The notes beneath the pieces were generated by a model that was given only the letters and a program-made list of their open reading frames with translations, searched no databases and was not told where the DNA came from. DNA of 8,184 bases, from contig JBKPCR010000016.1 of the NCBI GenBank assembly GCA_046727435.1, positions 1 through 8,184 on the forward strand, read 5' to 3'. The stretch comes from CAVPRW01 sp046727435 [NCBI: bacterium]. GTDB lineage: Bacteria; Tectomicrobia; Entotheonellia; J063. The translations under genes were made by a program, and so were the position numbers. Positions 1 through 6,803 of this stretch are shown here, piece by piece (positions within the stretch are counted from its first letter, which is position 1; each line of letters starts with the position of its first letter).

Positions 1-408
1 GTATTGCATGAGATTGAGCGTCGGGTAATGCGGGGCCATACCCTGATAATCTGCACCCTCACATCGTAGTCCAGCGTTCTTGGCTGACTGTACAATGGCC
101 TCACCGAGGGCTTTATCGCCGCGGTAGTCGAAGACGAGGTCATGGATCAGGCTCGGCATCTCGTCTGAGGTGTACATTCCTTGCAGGTGATCCTGGGTGT
201 TGACGACAAATCCTCGTGTCGTGTACCAGTGGGTATCGAAAATCAGGAAGGTATCGATGTCCGCTGGCTGTATACGCTCTTGGAAAATGTCCTGCAGCGC
301 GCGTGGAAGAGTGCTGTCCCGCCCACCATCGCGCGATTGCTGGTCCTCTTCGGGTAGCATAATGCTCGGCACGTGGCTCAGCATCCCTGCCCCAACGATC
401 GCACCCAT
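1..408 (-). CDS. Class III extradiol ring-cleavage dioxygenase, HpaD-like (3' part outside window)
   Basis: The first 136 residues are visible; the gene runs off the left edge. The family cleaves catechols (for HpaD, 3,4-dihydroxyphenylacetate) next to the two hydroxyls using O2 and an Fe(II) bound by two His and one Glu. The sequence begins MGAIVGAGMLSHVPS, giving a metal-ligand His at position 12, and has FDTHW with the second His at 60; both positions match the LigB superfamily. The stretch after it (DHLQGMYTSDEMP, then a DY.GD..LG pattern) follows E. coli HpaD closely (DHFEGVYTSNELP). The Glu ligand would lie beyond the window. The start is ATG at 408, with GGGAGA about six bases upstream. 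It lies 160 bases downstream of an HpaI-like aldolase remnant, which belongs to the same pathway. Family assignment is firm; the substrate is inferred and could be another catechol. Confidence 0.85.
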   Translation of the reverse strand, partial: MGAIVGAGMLSHVPSIMLPEEDQQSRDGGRDSTLPRALQDIFQERIQPADIDTFLIFDTHWYTTRGFVVNTQDHLQGMYTSDEMPSLIHDLVFDYRGDKALGEAIVQSAKNAGLRCEGADYQGMAPHYPTLNLMQY

Positions 409-568
409 AGAGAATCTCCCTTGTGCAGTGGAAGTCGTAGGGGTGACCCGCTGCGTCATCCCCACTCGATTCTTTCATGCCCTTTCCACCCAGCTCCTGC
501 ACTTCATACCGCAATCCATACTACCTCAGTGCGCTCCGCCCCGCAGCTTCAAGCTCCCTCCACGGCGA

Positions 569-921
569 TCATTTGGTCACATTTTGTAGCCATCCTCTCA
601 AGGCTTGATACAGCGCCGTTTCCAGCATTCCCACATTGGCCAGGCGAGCGCCCTTCTTGAGGGCATCCCGCACCTCCTCGACGCCCCGCACCGATAAGCT
701 GCCGGGAATGCCCTTGCGAGCAGCCACAGCCATCAATGTATTAACGGCCGCCCGCACGGATGGATGATTTGCCTAGCCGGGCACGCCGAGAGAACCAGAT
801 AGTCATACCCGGCATACCCCCGAACCTCCACGAGGGTAGGTTTGGGGGTTCGGAGCAAGCCACCAAAGACCGGCTGTCCTTGGCGCAGTTTCTGCTTCAT
901 GCGATTCATGCGTACCGGCAT
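569..921 (-). pseudogene. HpcH/HpaI-type aldolase remnant with internal deletion and nonsense codon
   Basis: Two pieces of one aldolase lie in different frames. The 5' piece (921 to about 790; possible starts at 921, 909 or 900) reads MKQKLRQGQPVFGGL followed by GYDYLVL, the N-terminus of the HpaI family (residues 1 to about 44). The 3' piece (about 788 to 569) reads LGVPG, then a TAG codon at 775-773, then ANHPSVRAAV and a C-terminus containing GARLANVGMLETALYQAL, matching the last third of the family. About 130 codons are missing between them, including the region holding the catalytic Arg and the metal-binding Glu and Asp of HpaI. Left in its own frame, the 5' piece ends in TGA at 733-735. 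The TAG sits where Gln is common, so CAG to TAG is likely. HpaI cleaves 4-hydroxy-2-oxoheptanedioate to pyruvate and succinate semialdehyde; related enzymes act on other 2-oxo-hydroxy acids. It starts 19 bases after recQ ends. An assembly error is the alternative to true decay. Confidence 0.75.
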
Positions 922-940
922 GGCTTGTTTCTTCTTCTCT

Positions 941-3055
941 TCATGAAGCCCTTTGAACCACGTCGATGATTTCCTTGCCAAACTGCTTGACTTTGTATAC
1001 TCCCATCCCTCGCACTCCCTCTAATTCATCGAGTGTCCGTGGGCTTAGGCGCACAATAGCCTCAAGCACACGGTTGTGCAGCACCATAAAGGCTGGAACG
1101 CCGAGGGTTTGTGCCTTCTGATAGCGCCAACGACGCAGGCCCTCCAATAGAGCTGGGTCAGCACTATTGGCTTCGGTGACGGTGCCTGTGAATGCGCCGT
1201 CCGAGGCGTGCGGTGGCATGCCCGTGCTCGATGGCCTGGCATCAAGGCCAGAAAGGGTTAGAAGCGTGTCGACCGTCAAGGCCAGGCGTCCAGTGTCGGT
1301 GATACGCAGCCGGGGGTACTCCTCTGCGGTCACCAGCAGGAAATGTTGACCGATCAATTCATCCACCCACGCCACAATACGCTCGCGTCGATGACCGCGG
1401 AGTTCCCCATAAGCCTTCGACTGATCAAGCCGCCACTCGATGATCTGCTTGCGCTGGCTTCCGAGCAACACGTCAGCGATGATACCACGGCCGAAGCGTC
1501 CTCCGAAATCAACCACCGCATGGAGGATCATTCGGGCTACACGGTCTGAGGCGACGGTGGCGTGTGCGTCTTTAACAGGCTGCTTGGCCTCGATCGGTTG
1601 CGCGCCAGACGCCGGAGGTGTTCGGCTTGGGACACACACATCGCAATTCTGACACGGTGGTGAAAACGCCTGCCCGAAATAATGCAACAGATGAACGCGG
1701 CGACAGGTCGTGTGATCCGTGAAGGCGATCATCCTCTTCAGGCGCGCATTGTCACGGGCCTGGCGCTGGTTGATCGGCTGAAAATCTATCTCTGGACGTT
1801 GCATACCTGGCCTACCCAAGGCATACTTTCCATCTGGCGTCATCGTGAGCCAACCTTGCTCCGAGAGCATTTGCAGCGCGGCATTGACACCAATTTCTCG
1901 AAGCTGGCTGGCCATGGCGAGGTCGTCGGCCGATACCGCCAGGGGGTGGGCCTGCCGCAGCATCGTGTAGAGTCGAAACACCTGCTCAGGGGTGGGGTAA
2001 GCCTGATCGATGAAAAAGCGCTGAATGCGTATGTCGCTTTGGGAGTACAGGAGCGTACAGGTCGCCGGTTGGCCGTCGCGCCCGGCGCGCCCCGCTTCCT
2101 GATAGTAGCTTTCCAGCGAGCCTGGGATGTTGTAATGAATGACGCGCCGGATATCTGGCTTATCAATGCCCATGCCGAAGGCCACGGTCGCCACCATGAC
2201 CTGCACGCGGTCGTCTTGGAAGTCCCGTTGCGCTCGGGTTCGCTCTTCGGGCCTGAGCCCGCCGTGATAGAGGCACACGCTACAGCCTCGACTGGCGAGT
2301 AGATCGAAGGCTCGCTGTGCTTCCTTACGTGTGCTGGCATAGACGATGGCGGAGTGCTCTTCTCCGGCAATCAACCTGATCAATTGCTCGTTTTTTTCTG
2401 CCAGACGATTGGCCTGGATGACCTGCAATCGCAGATTTGGGCGATTGAAGTCGCCTACCACACGCTCCATCGTCGGGAGCTCCAGCGTGCTTGCGATGTC
2501 CTTCTGGACAGCCGCCGTGGCAGTGGCCGTCAGAGCAAGCACCGTGGCACGCTTGAGCTCTGGCAGTCGACGGGTAACAGTGCGATAGTGAGGACGAAAA
2601 TCATGGCCCCATTGACTGATGCAGTGCGCTTCATCGATCACCAGCAAATTAATATGAGTTGACCGCACAAGCTGCTGGAAGCGCGGAGAATCGCACCGCT
2701 CCGGCGCAATGTATACTAATTTATAGCGTTCGCGCTCGATTTGCGCGTAGCGCGTACCCAATTCGGATGGATCGATGGCACTGCTCAGGCAGGTGGCGTT
2801 GAGGATCCCCCGGCGGGCTAGCGCCTCAACTTGATCGTGCATGAGCGCGATTAAGGGGGAAACGACGAGCGTGATGCCAGGGAGCATCTGAGCGGTTAAT
2901 TGATAGCAGAGCGATTTCCCCGAACCGGTCGGCAAGACGGCCAGCGTATGCCGGCCCTGAAGCAGTCGCTCGATCACCTCGCGCTGCCCAGGGCGGAAGC
3001 TTTCAAAGCCAAAGAATTCGATCAGCCGTGCTTCGAGTTGATCCATGACAACCAT
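941..3055 (-). CDS. recQ: ATP-dependent DNA helicase RecQ
   Basis: A 704-residue 3'-5' DNA helicase of recombination and replication-fork repair, complete in domain order. Core motifs: Walker A TGSGKS (43-48), Ia VSPLIALMHDQ (65-75), DEAH box followed by CISQWGHDFRP (141-155), ALTATAT (174-180), VATVAFGMGIDKPD (288-301) and QEAGRAGRDG (319-328). The RecQ zinc site is Cys451, 468, 471 and 474. An RQC winged-helix region covers roughly 500-605, and a single HRDC domain about 634-702 helps bind DNA. A low-similarity linker (about 475-500 and 605-632) separates the domains. Length is somewhat above that of E. coli RecQ. ATG at 3055 has GGAGAG a few bases upstream; a second in-frame ATG at codon 4 is less well placed. 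The 5' end overlaps by 53 bases a decayed DUF488 gene in another frame, and an aldolase pseudogene follows closely. I see no frameshift or lost motif, so it should be functional. Confidence 0.96.
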   Translation of the reverse strand: MVVMDQLEARLIEFFGFESFRPGQREVIERLLQGRHTLAVLPTGSGKSLCYQLTAQMLPGITLVVSPLIALMHDQVEALARRGILNATCLSSAIDPSELGTRYAQIERERYKLVYIAPERCDSPRFQQLVRSTHINLLVIDEAHCISQWGHDFRPHYRTVTRRLPELKRATVLALTATATAAVQKDIASTLELPTMERVVGDFNRPNLRLQVIQANRLAEKNEQLIRLIAGEEHSAIVYASTRKEAQRAFDLLASRGCSVCLYHGGLRPEERTRAQRDFQDDRVQVMVATVAFGMGIDKPDIRRVIHYNIPGSLESYYQEAGRAGRDGQPATCTLLYSQSDIRIQRFFIDQAYPTPEQVFRLYTMLRQAHPLAVSADDLAMASQLREIGVNAALQMLSEQGWLTMTPDGKYALGRPGMQRPEIDFQPINQRQARDNARLKRMIAFTDHTTCRRVHLLHYFGQAFSPPCQNCDVCVPSRTPPASGAQPIEAKQPVKDAHATVASDRVARMILHAVVDFGGRFGRGIIADVLLGSQRKQIIEWRLDQSKAYGELRGHRRERIVAWVDELIGQHFLLVTAEEYPRLRITDTGRLALTVDTLLTLSGLDARPSSTGMPPHASDGAFTGTVTEANSADPALLEGLRRWRYQKAQTLGVPAFMVLHNRVLEAIVRLSPRTLDELEGVRGMGVYKVKQFGKEIIDVVQRAS

Positions 3056-3362
3056 CCCTACTCTCCAGCCGGCGGTCAGTCAGGACGTGGTTAAACCTGG
3101 CTTCATAGGCTGGCCAATCATGCGTCCTGTGGAACTGGTTTAGCAGCTCGGCGGTAGGCGCAAATTCCAGGTGATACTTGCCGTGAATGCCGAGTCCCGT
3201 AGTTAGCAGATACGTGATGTCGGGGTCCTTACTCGACCCTGCCAGTTGGGAGGTACGGCAAAGACCGGTGTTTATCACTTCGCGGAGACCTACTTCCCAG
3301 AGCCGTTCCATGAACTGCTGAAGCGTTTTTCTCGTAAATCCCATAAAATAAATTGTTTTCAT
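3003..3362 (-). pseudogene. Truncated, degenerate DUF488-family protein
   Basis: A 119-codon frame whose first 100 residues match a DUF488 subfamily: IYFMGFTRKTLQQF, then TSQLAG, a GLGI segment, LEFAPTAELL and DW..YEARF..VL..RRLE. Two signs of decay are visible. The family's IDVRL-type motif is INTGL here (30-34), losing the conserved Asp and Arg. The C-terminal third with the (C)SE...CHR motif is absent: recognisable similarity stops at about residue 100, just where recQ begins on the same strand in another frame (codon 103 onward overlaps recQ), and the last residues look like random translation. The start (ATG 3362) has only a weak upstream AAGAAA. An intact DUF488 gene lies 77 bases upstream, so this may be an old paralogue or transferred copy. 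The molecular role of DUF488 proteins is poorly known. A short expressed protein cannot be excluded. Confidence 0.65.
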
Positions 3363-3439
3363 AGGTATTTCTTAGATGAGGATATCCTAAGAGGATAACG
3401 ATTTAGCAGATAGCGATGTCGGGTTGCCTGTGCATTCAT

Positions 3440-3937
3440 TTAAAATAGGTTGAGCTGACGCGGTTCCAAACCAAATTCGCCCACATGCACCTGAACAGGC
3501 TCTCCTGAGTGCACAATATGATGCACCTCTACCCCCTCATTCACAAGCGAGCGGGTGATAAGCTTGTGCCGGTGGCAGTTCCGATAATCAGCTTCACTAC
3601 ACATAATCACCAAACAGCGCCCTTTGGCTTCCCATTTCAACAGCTCTATGCCCCCGCGGTAGAACGGCGCTTCTGCCAGTTGATGGTAATCGACCCTCAC
3701 CTCAGGGCGATAATAACGGCCGCCCCTTGGGCGGCCACCGAGTTTATCGCCGAGATAGAGATAGGCAATCCCAGCATAATCGAGCGACGTCTTCAAGGGT
3801 TCACGATTGAACTGCGGGGCGTACCGGCTGGAGGGCTGACTACGGATATCTACCAGCATTTGAATCAGCTGCAAACGCAGCAGATCCACGAACCGTTCGA
3901 GTGCCATATTGCTGTGACCAATGGTGTAGATAGTCAT
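3440..3937 (-). CDS. DUF488 family protein
   Basis: A 165-residue, apparently complete DUF488 protein. It opens with MTIYTIGHSN, has VDIRSQPSSRYAPQFNREPL (29-48), YLYLGDKLGGRPRGG (59-73), and the C-terminal MCSEADYRNCHRHKLI (112-127), the family's Cys and CHR signature. The role of the family is not established; a nucleic-acid or repair-associated role is sometimes suggested by gene context only. ATG 3937 is preferred because the family similarity starts there; an upstream in-frame ATG at 4015 would add 26 residues that do not look like the family and would overlap the preceding gene. The preceding membrane-protein gene ends 35 bases upstream on the same strand, so co-transcription is likely. 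No hydrophobic segment is present, so the protein should be cytoplasmic. Confidence in family is high, in function low. Confidence 0.88.
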   Translation of the reverse strand: MTIYTIGHSNMALERFVDLLRLQLIQMLVDIRSQPSSRYAPQFNREPLKTSLDYAGIAYLYLGDKLGGRPRGGRYYRPEVRVDYHQLAEAPFYRGGIELLKWEAKGRCLVIMCSEADYRNCHRHKLITRSLVNEGVEVHHIVHSGEPVQVHVGEFGLEPRQLNLF

Positions 3938-3972
3938 GTGTGGCCCGCCGCTAGGAGATCTGGTGTAATATA

Positions 3973-4548
3973 TTATCGACCCATCCAGAAGCCAAACCAG
4001 AGGGTGCTCAACCACGACGGCCCGGGCGCTGGCACCATGAGTCGATAGCTCAAATATATACAGCCAAAAACCAGGGCGCCTGTGGAAATGGTACGACGAT
4101 GCTTTGAGAAGATCTCAGCGGCCACAGCAAGCCCAAGCCACGTACCGGTCAGGACGCCATCTCCCCATGAGACGATGGCCAATGACCAGCGCACGTCGAG
4201 GAATGGGTAGAACACGGGAATCGCCCAGCGGGTAATGAGGTCAATAGCCGTATGACCCATCATCCCGAGGACCCACATCCCCCAGTCAATGAAAAACCAG
4301 CGCTTGAGGTCTCGATGGGCCGTGAGCAAGGCCAGAATGGCGCCACAGAGCACCCAGCCGCCGAGCGAGTGCGTGAATACCCGATGGTACTGGGAGTATA
4401 CCTCGCGGCTCATGAAGAAAGTCACGCTATCGATATCTGGAAACAGACTGGCCGCCACCAGGATAAGCGTGGCTCGACGGCCATAACGCTGATAAAAGCC
4501 AACGTTGGCGATGTGGAGGCCGAGGGTCGTATGCGCAATGAGGTTCAT
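3973..4548 (-). CDS. YdjM-like (PF04307) membrane-bound metal-dependent hydrolase family protein
   Basis: A 191-residue integral membrane protein. It carries the signature residues of the YdjM/PF04307 group: an early His (MNLIAHTTLG), FPDIDS (36-41), HRVFTHS (55-61) and GHTAIDLIT (98-106), interleaved with hydrophobic segments at about 27-36, 62-76, 88-104, 131-146 and 155-172. The clustered Asp and His residues at membrane edges are why the family is annotated as metal-dependent hydrolase, but no substrate is known; E. coli YdjM is a LexA/SOS-regulated inner membrane protein. ATG 4548 fits the family N-terminus and has GAGGT nine bases upstream; an earlier in-frame start at 4602 adds 18 unrelated residues. 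It is the first gene of the leftward train and shares the 195-base intergenic region 4549-4743 with the divergent gene at 4744. I saw no clear LexA box there. Confidence 0.85.
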   Translation of the reverse strand: MNLIAHTTLGLHIANVGFYQRYGRRATLILVAASLFPDIDSVTFFMSREVYSQYHRVFTHSLGGWVLCGAILALLTAHRDLKRWFFIDWGMWVLGMMGHTAIDLITRWAIPVFYPFLDVRWSLAIVSWGDGVLTGTWLGLAVAAEIFSKHRRTISTGALVFGCIYLSYRLMVPAPGPSWLSTLWFGFWMGR

Positions 4549-4671
4549 CCTCACATGACCTCTAATGAGCGTCAAGGTGGCAGAGCAGCAGCTTTCCACC
4601 AAAGCACGAGCGTTGATAAGCCAGTACAGATCGAAGAACCAGCGCTATTCTGCCATGAATGTCCGGCAAAA

Positions 4672-4680
4672 TGCTATGAT
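4672..4680 (+). promoter_or_regulatory. Candidate extended -10 promoter element for the gene at 4744
   Basis: TGCTATGAT is an extended -10 (TG-n-TATGAT, one base off TATAAT) in the divergent intergenic region, about 64 bases before the GTG start. The spaced -35 position (around 4652-4657) is poor, which is tolerated by extended -10 promoters. This is pattern matching only. Confidence 0.35.
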
Positions 4681-4733
4681 AACGTGTGATCCACCTGGCG
4701 GGGCGTCGAACTAATGACCATCGATCGTGAGAA

Positions 4734-4737
4734 GGAG
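4734..4737 (+). promoter_or_regulatory. Ribosome binding site deciding the GTG start at 4744
   Basis: GGAG within AGAAGGAGTAAGCG stands six bases before GTG 4744 and nine before ATG 4747. The spacing slightly favours the GTG, but both starts are usable and differ by one residue. Confidence 0.5.
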
Positions 4738-4743
4738 TAAGCG

Positions 4744-5361
4744 GTGATGACCATGCCGGCTTTTGAGCGGCGCGTGAGCAAAGAGACTATCGGCTGTCCA
4801 AAGCCCTTCAATGCCTGTGCAGATCCTGTGATATGCAATGGTATGGGACTGTATTTACAGGTAGCGAGGGAGGTGGTCACAGAGGCCTGCTGGTGGTGCG
4901 CCGAATGCTCGCATGCCGAGCGAGTTACCCTTGAAATCGCCTGCCATTTGCTCCGAGGCAGGACATTCGACAGCGTGCATCAGCTGGGTGTACAGGCGTT
5001 TGTCGCCGCTGGCGGCAATGCCGTCAACGACCTGCCGATGACGTGCGTACGAGTCTTGCTAGCCGTCGAAATGGCTCTTGTCGACCACGAGGTCAAGCAC
5101 GTACTAGCCACCGCTGCCGAGCAGGACATTGACGCCAACCAAAAACTCAAACAGCTTGGGTTTGTGGCGCGCGACGGACAACAGCGCCTCAAGAAGCTAC
5201 TAGAGGGGGAACTGGCGCGCTTTCATTTGCAGGTTCCAACGGTAAAGACGCAGGAGTGGACGGCCATTGGGACACTCGAAGACTGTAGCCGTTGGGTGCA
5301 GAGTGCGTTGAAGACAGCCTTGTTGAATGAGGTGATGGAACGCTGTTATCCCTCTGCTTAG
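4744..5361 (+). CDS. Cys-rich protein with a putative divergent IscU/NifU N-terminal-like domain
   Basis: A 205-residue soluble protein with ten cysteines (18, 25, 31, 49, 52, 55, 67, 101, 181, 201). Residues 28-120 can be laid over IscU/NifU-N: ICNGMGLYLQV for the ACGD..KLQIKV strand (C31 for IscU Cys37), AECSHAERVTLEIACHLLRG (53-72) followed by RTFDSV for the GCG-to-GKSLDEA helix (C55, or C52, for Cys63), and NDLPMTCVRVLLAVEMAL (95-112) for LPPVKIHCSILAEDAIKAA (C101 for Cys106). The three cysteine spacings are close to those of IscU. However, the Asp after the first Cys and the His before the third are not conserved, and a CWWCAEC cluster is added. Residues 125-205 match nothing I know. If correct, it may bind an Fe-S cluster or metal. 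The start is GTG 4744 (GGAG six bases upstream); ATG 4747 is possible. Its stop overlaps that of the convergent RibBA-like gene by three bases. Being a coding gene is likely; the domain call is tentative. Confidence 0.6.
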   Translation: MMTMPAFERRVSKETIGCPKPFNACADPVICNGMGLYLQVAREVVTEACWWCAECSHAERVTLEIACHLLRGRTFDSVHQLGVQAFVAAGGNAVNDLPMTCVRVLLAVEMALVDHEVKHVLATAAEQDIDANQKLKQLGFVARDGQQRLKKLLEGELARFHLQVPTVKTQEWTAIGTLEDCSRWVQSALKTALLNEVMERCYPSA

Positions 5362-6479
5362 GGTGTCGGAGAGATCTGCTCGATCACCGTGAGGTCGTAT
5401 TGCTCGAGTAATTCCACTTTATCGGGGTTGGTCGTAAGCAAACGCAGGGTCCCGATGCCCACATCGCGCAAGCTCTGCGCACCAATGCCGTAGTCCCGCA
5501 AATCGAGTTCATGGTTGGCGGTGTGAGGTGCTATCACGAACGATGCAGGCGGTGGTAAGGGGGGCTCTCGCCTCGGATCCAAAGGGATGGTGCGCGCCTC
5601 GGGCTGCATGTAGAGAATGGCGCCATTTCCCGCTTCGGCAATGCGTTTCAGGGAAGCATCGAGGTGAGCCTGGCAGGCGCAGAGTCCGGACCCAAAGACG
5701 TCTCCCGCGACGCACTGGTTGTGGACACGCACCAAGGTGGGTGCGTCAGGCGTGAACGTACCGACCATGAGAAGCACATGCTGACGGCCATCAACGCAGC
5801 TTTCATAGGTAATCGCTCGGAAGAATCCGTAGGGTGTCGGCAGCATCGCTTCTTCGATACGCCTGATATGACGCTCATGGCGCAGGCGGTAGCGGACAAT
5901 ATCGCTCAGGGTCACCATCTTCAGGTGAAACTGGTCGGCAAAAGCAAAGAGCTCTGACTTGTGCGCCATGGTGCCGTCTTCATTCAGGATCTCGCAGATC
6001 ACGCCAGCGGGACACAGTCCGGCGAGCCGTGCTAAATCAACGGACCCCTCGGTCTGCCCAGCCCGCACCAGAATGCCCTTCTTCTCAGCGCGGATGGGGA
6101 AAATGTGACCGGGGCGCACCAAATCGTCGGGACCAGCCTGCGGGTCGATGGCGGTGAGAATCGTCCGCGCCCGGTCAGCGGCCGAGATGCCTGTGGTGAC
6201 ACCCTTGGCGGCCTCAATGGAGACAGTGAACGCCGCTCCCGTGTAATCTGGTTCGTTCCGAACCATGAGCGGCAGATCCAGCTGATCGATGCGCTCTGGG
6301 GTCATTGACAGGCAGACGAGTCCACGCCCATGCATCGCCATAAAGTTGATGGCATCAGAACTGACCGTTTCCGCGGCCATGACGAGGTCACCGGAGTAGC
6401 CATGTTCGTCATCGACCAACACGATCATGCGACCTGTTTTGAACTCGTGTATAGCATCCTCAACCGTGTCAAATTGCAT
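5358..6479 (-). CDS. RibBA-like protein with degenerate DHBP synthase and GTP cyclohydrolase II active sites
   Basis: A 373-residue protein with the RibBA layout: a DHBP synthase-like domain (1 to about 200: [33 protein letters not shown]) and a GTP cyclohydrolase II-like domain (about 205-370: [11 protein letters not shown], the zinc pattern C256-x10-C267-x-C269, [10 protein letters not shown] at 326-335, LLTTNPDK). True RibBA makes dihydroxybutanone phosphate from ribulose 5-phosphate and opens GTP, the two entry steps of riboflavin synthesis. Here the DDEDRENEGD loop reads DDEHGYSGD (23-31), one residue short, losing the Arg and Glu residues including a metal ligand. GGHTEA reads AGQTEG, so the other metal-ligand His is Gln142. 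The RQEGRGIGL nucleotide loop reads QPEARTIPL (292-300), and the following helix is replaced by a Pro-rich stretch. Zinc cysteines and Asp326/Arg328 remain. It may be a paralogue with a new role, comparable to known RibBA relatives lacking one activity. ATG 6479 fits the family; GTG 6533 is an alternative start. Confidence 0.88.
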   Translation of the reverse strand: MQFDTVEDAIHEFKTGRMIVLVDDEHGYSGDLVMAAETVSSDAINFMAMHGRGLVCLSMTPERIDQLDLPLMVRNEPDYTGAAFTVSIEAAKGVTTGISAADRARTILTAIDPQAGPDDLVRPGHIFPIRAEKKGILVRAGQTEGSVDLARLAGLCPAGVICEILNEDGTMAHKSELFAFADQFHLKMVTLSDIVRYRLRHERHIRRIEEAMLPTPYGFFRAITYESCVDGRQHVLLMVGTFTPDAPTLVRVHNQCVAGDVFGSGLCACQAHLDASLKRIAEAGNGAILYMQPEARTIPLDPRREPPLPPPASFVIAPHTANHELDLRDYGIGAQSLRDVGIGTLRLLTTNPDKVELLEQYDLTVIEQISPTP

Positions 6480-6803
6480 GATCTCAATTGCCCCCCTCTG
6501 CCGCTTGACCGCATGCTCTCCGGGTCGCCTCACTGCATTGCAGGCCGCATCATTGCCAAACCGTGTTGGGACGTTGATAACACCACCACAACGGAGCTGT
6601 CAAGGGAAATTCGGTGGGGGTCTGTGGCTCAGAGTTTTGCGAAGAGGTTAGCGTGCTGTGCCCCTGCAAGCCTCCCGGAGGCGGGATCGCTCCCCTCCTT
6701 TCCACCTCTGGCGCCGCGTTCGTAGGTGCTGGGCCGCCGTGCCACAACCCACAATGGTCGCCTCAGGAATGTACTGACGTACACTCTTTCAGAAGGTATT
6801 CTA
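6480..6803. other. Intergenic region without a supportable gene
   Basis: The left part holds the leader and candidate promoter of the RibBA-like gene. From about 6640 there is GC-rich, non-coding-looking DNA with a short hairpin, GCCTCCCGGAGGC (6670-6682), followed by a pyrimidine-rich tract, and a small inverted repeat TGTAC-TGAC-GTACA (6770-6783) just before a doubtful ORF. Frames in this stretch have low-complexity, repeat-like translations and none resembles a known family. Confidence 0.5.
6574..6603 (-). promoter_or_regulatory. Candidate sigma-70 promoter of the RibBA-like gene
   Basis: On the minus strand a perfect -35 TTGACA (6603-6598) is followed after 18 bases by TATCAA (6579-6574), or after 17 by TTATCA. 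Transcription would begin near 6567, giving a leader of nearly 90 bases before ATG 6479. I looked for the conserved parts of the FMN riboswitch in that leader and did not find them. Confidence 0.45.

Noticed and set aside
1682-2302. Long open frame on the plus strand opposite recQ (about 206 codons)
   Set aside because: It lies entirely antisense to a fully conserved RecQ coding sequence and its translation resembles no family; it is a shadow of RecQ codon use.
3371-3391. Palindrome AGGATATCCT with flanking CTTAG/CTAAG before the truncated DUF488 gene
   Set aside because: Short and AT-rich enough to arise by chance; no second copy or known operator matches it, so it is not listed as a feature.
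3509-4048. Plus-strand open frame of about 179 codons opposite the DUF488 gene
   Set aside because: Antisense to an intact DUF488 gene with clear motifs, no ribosome binding site of note, and no recognisable protein family.
5524-5540. TGTGA and TCAC half-sites resembling a CRP operator
   Set aside because: The spacer is seven bases instead of six and the site lies within the coding sequence of the RibBA-like gene, so it is probably chance.
6480-6567. FMN riboswitch in the leader of the RibBA-like gene
   Set aside because: The highly conserved stretches of the RFN element are absent in the minus-strand leader, and a leader of under 90 bases is too short for the full element.
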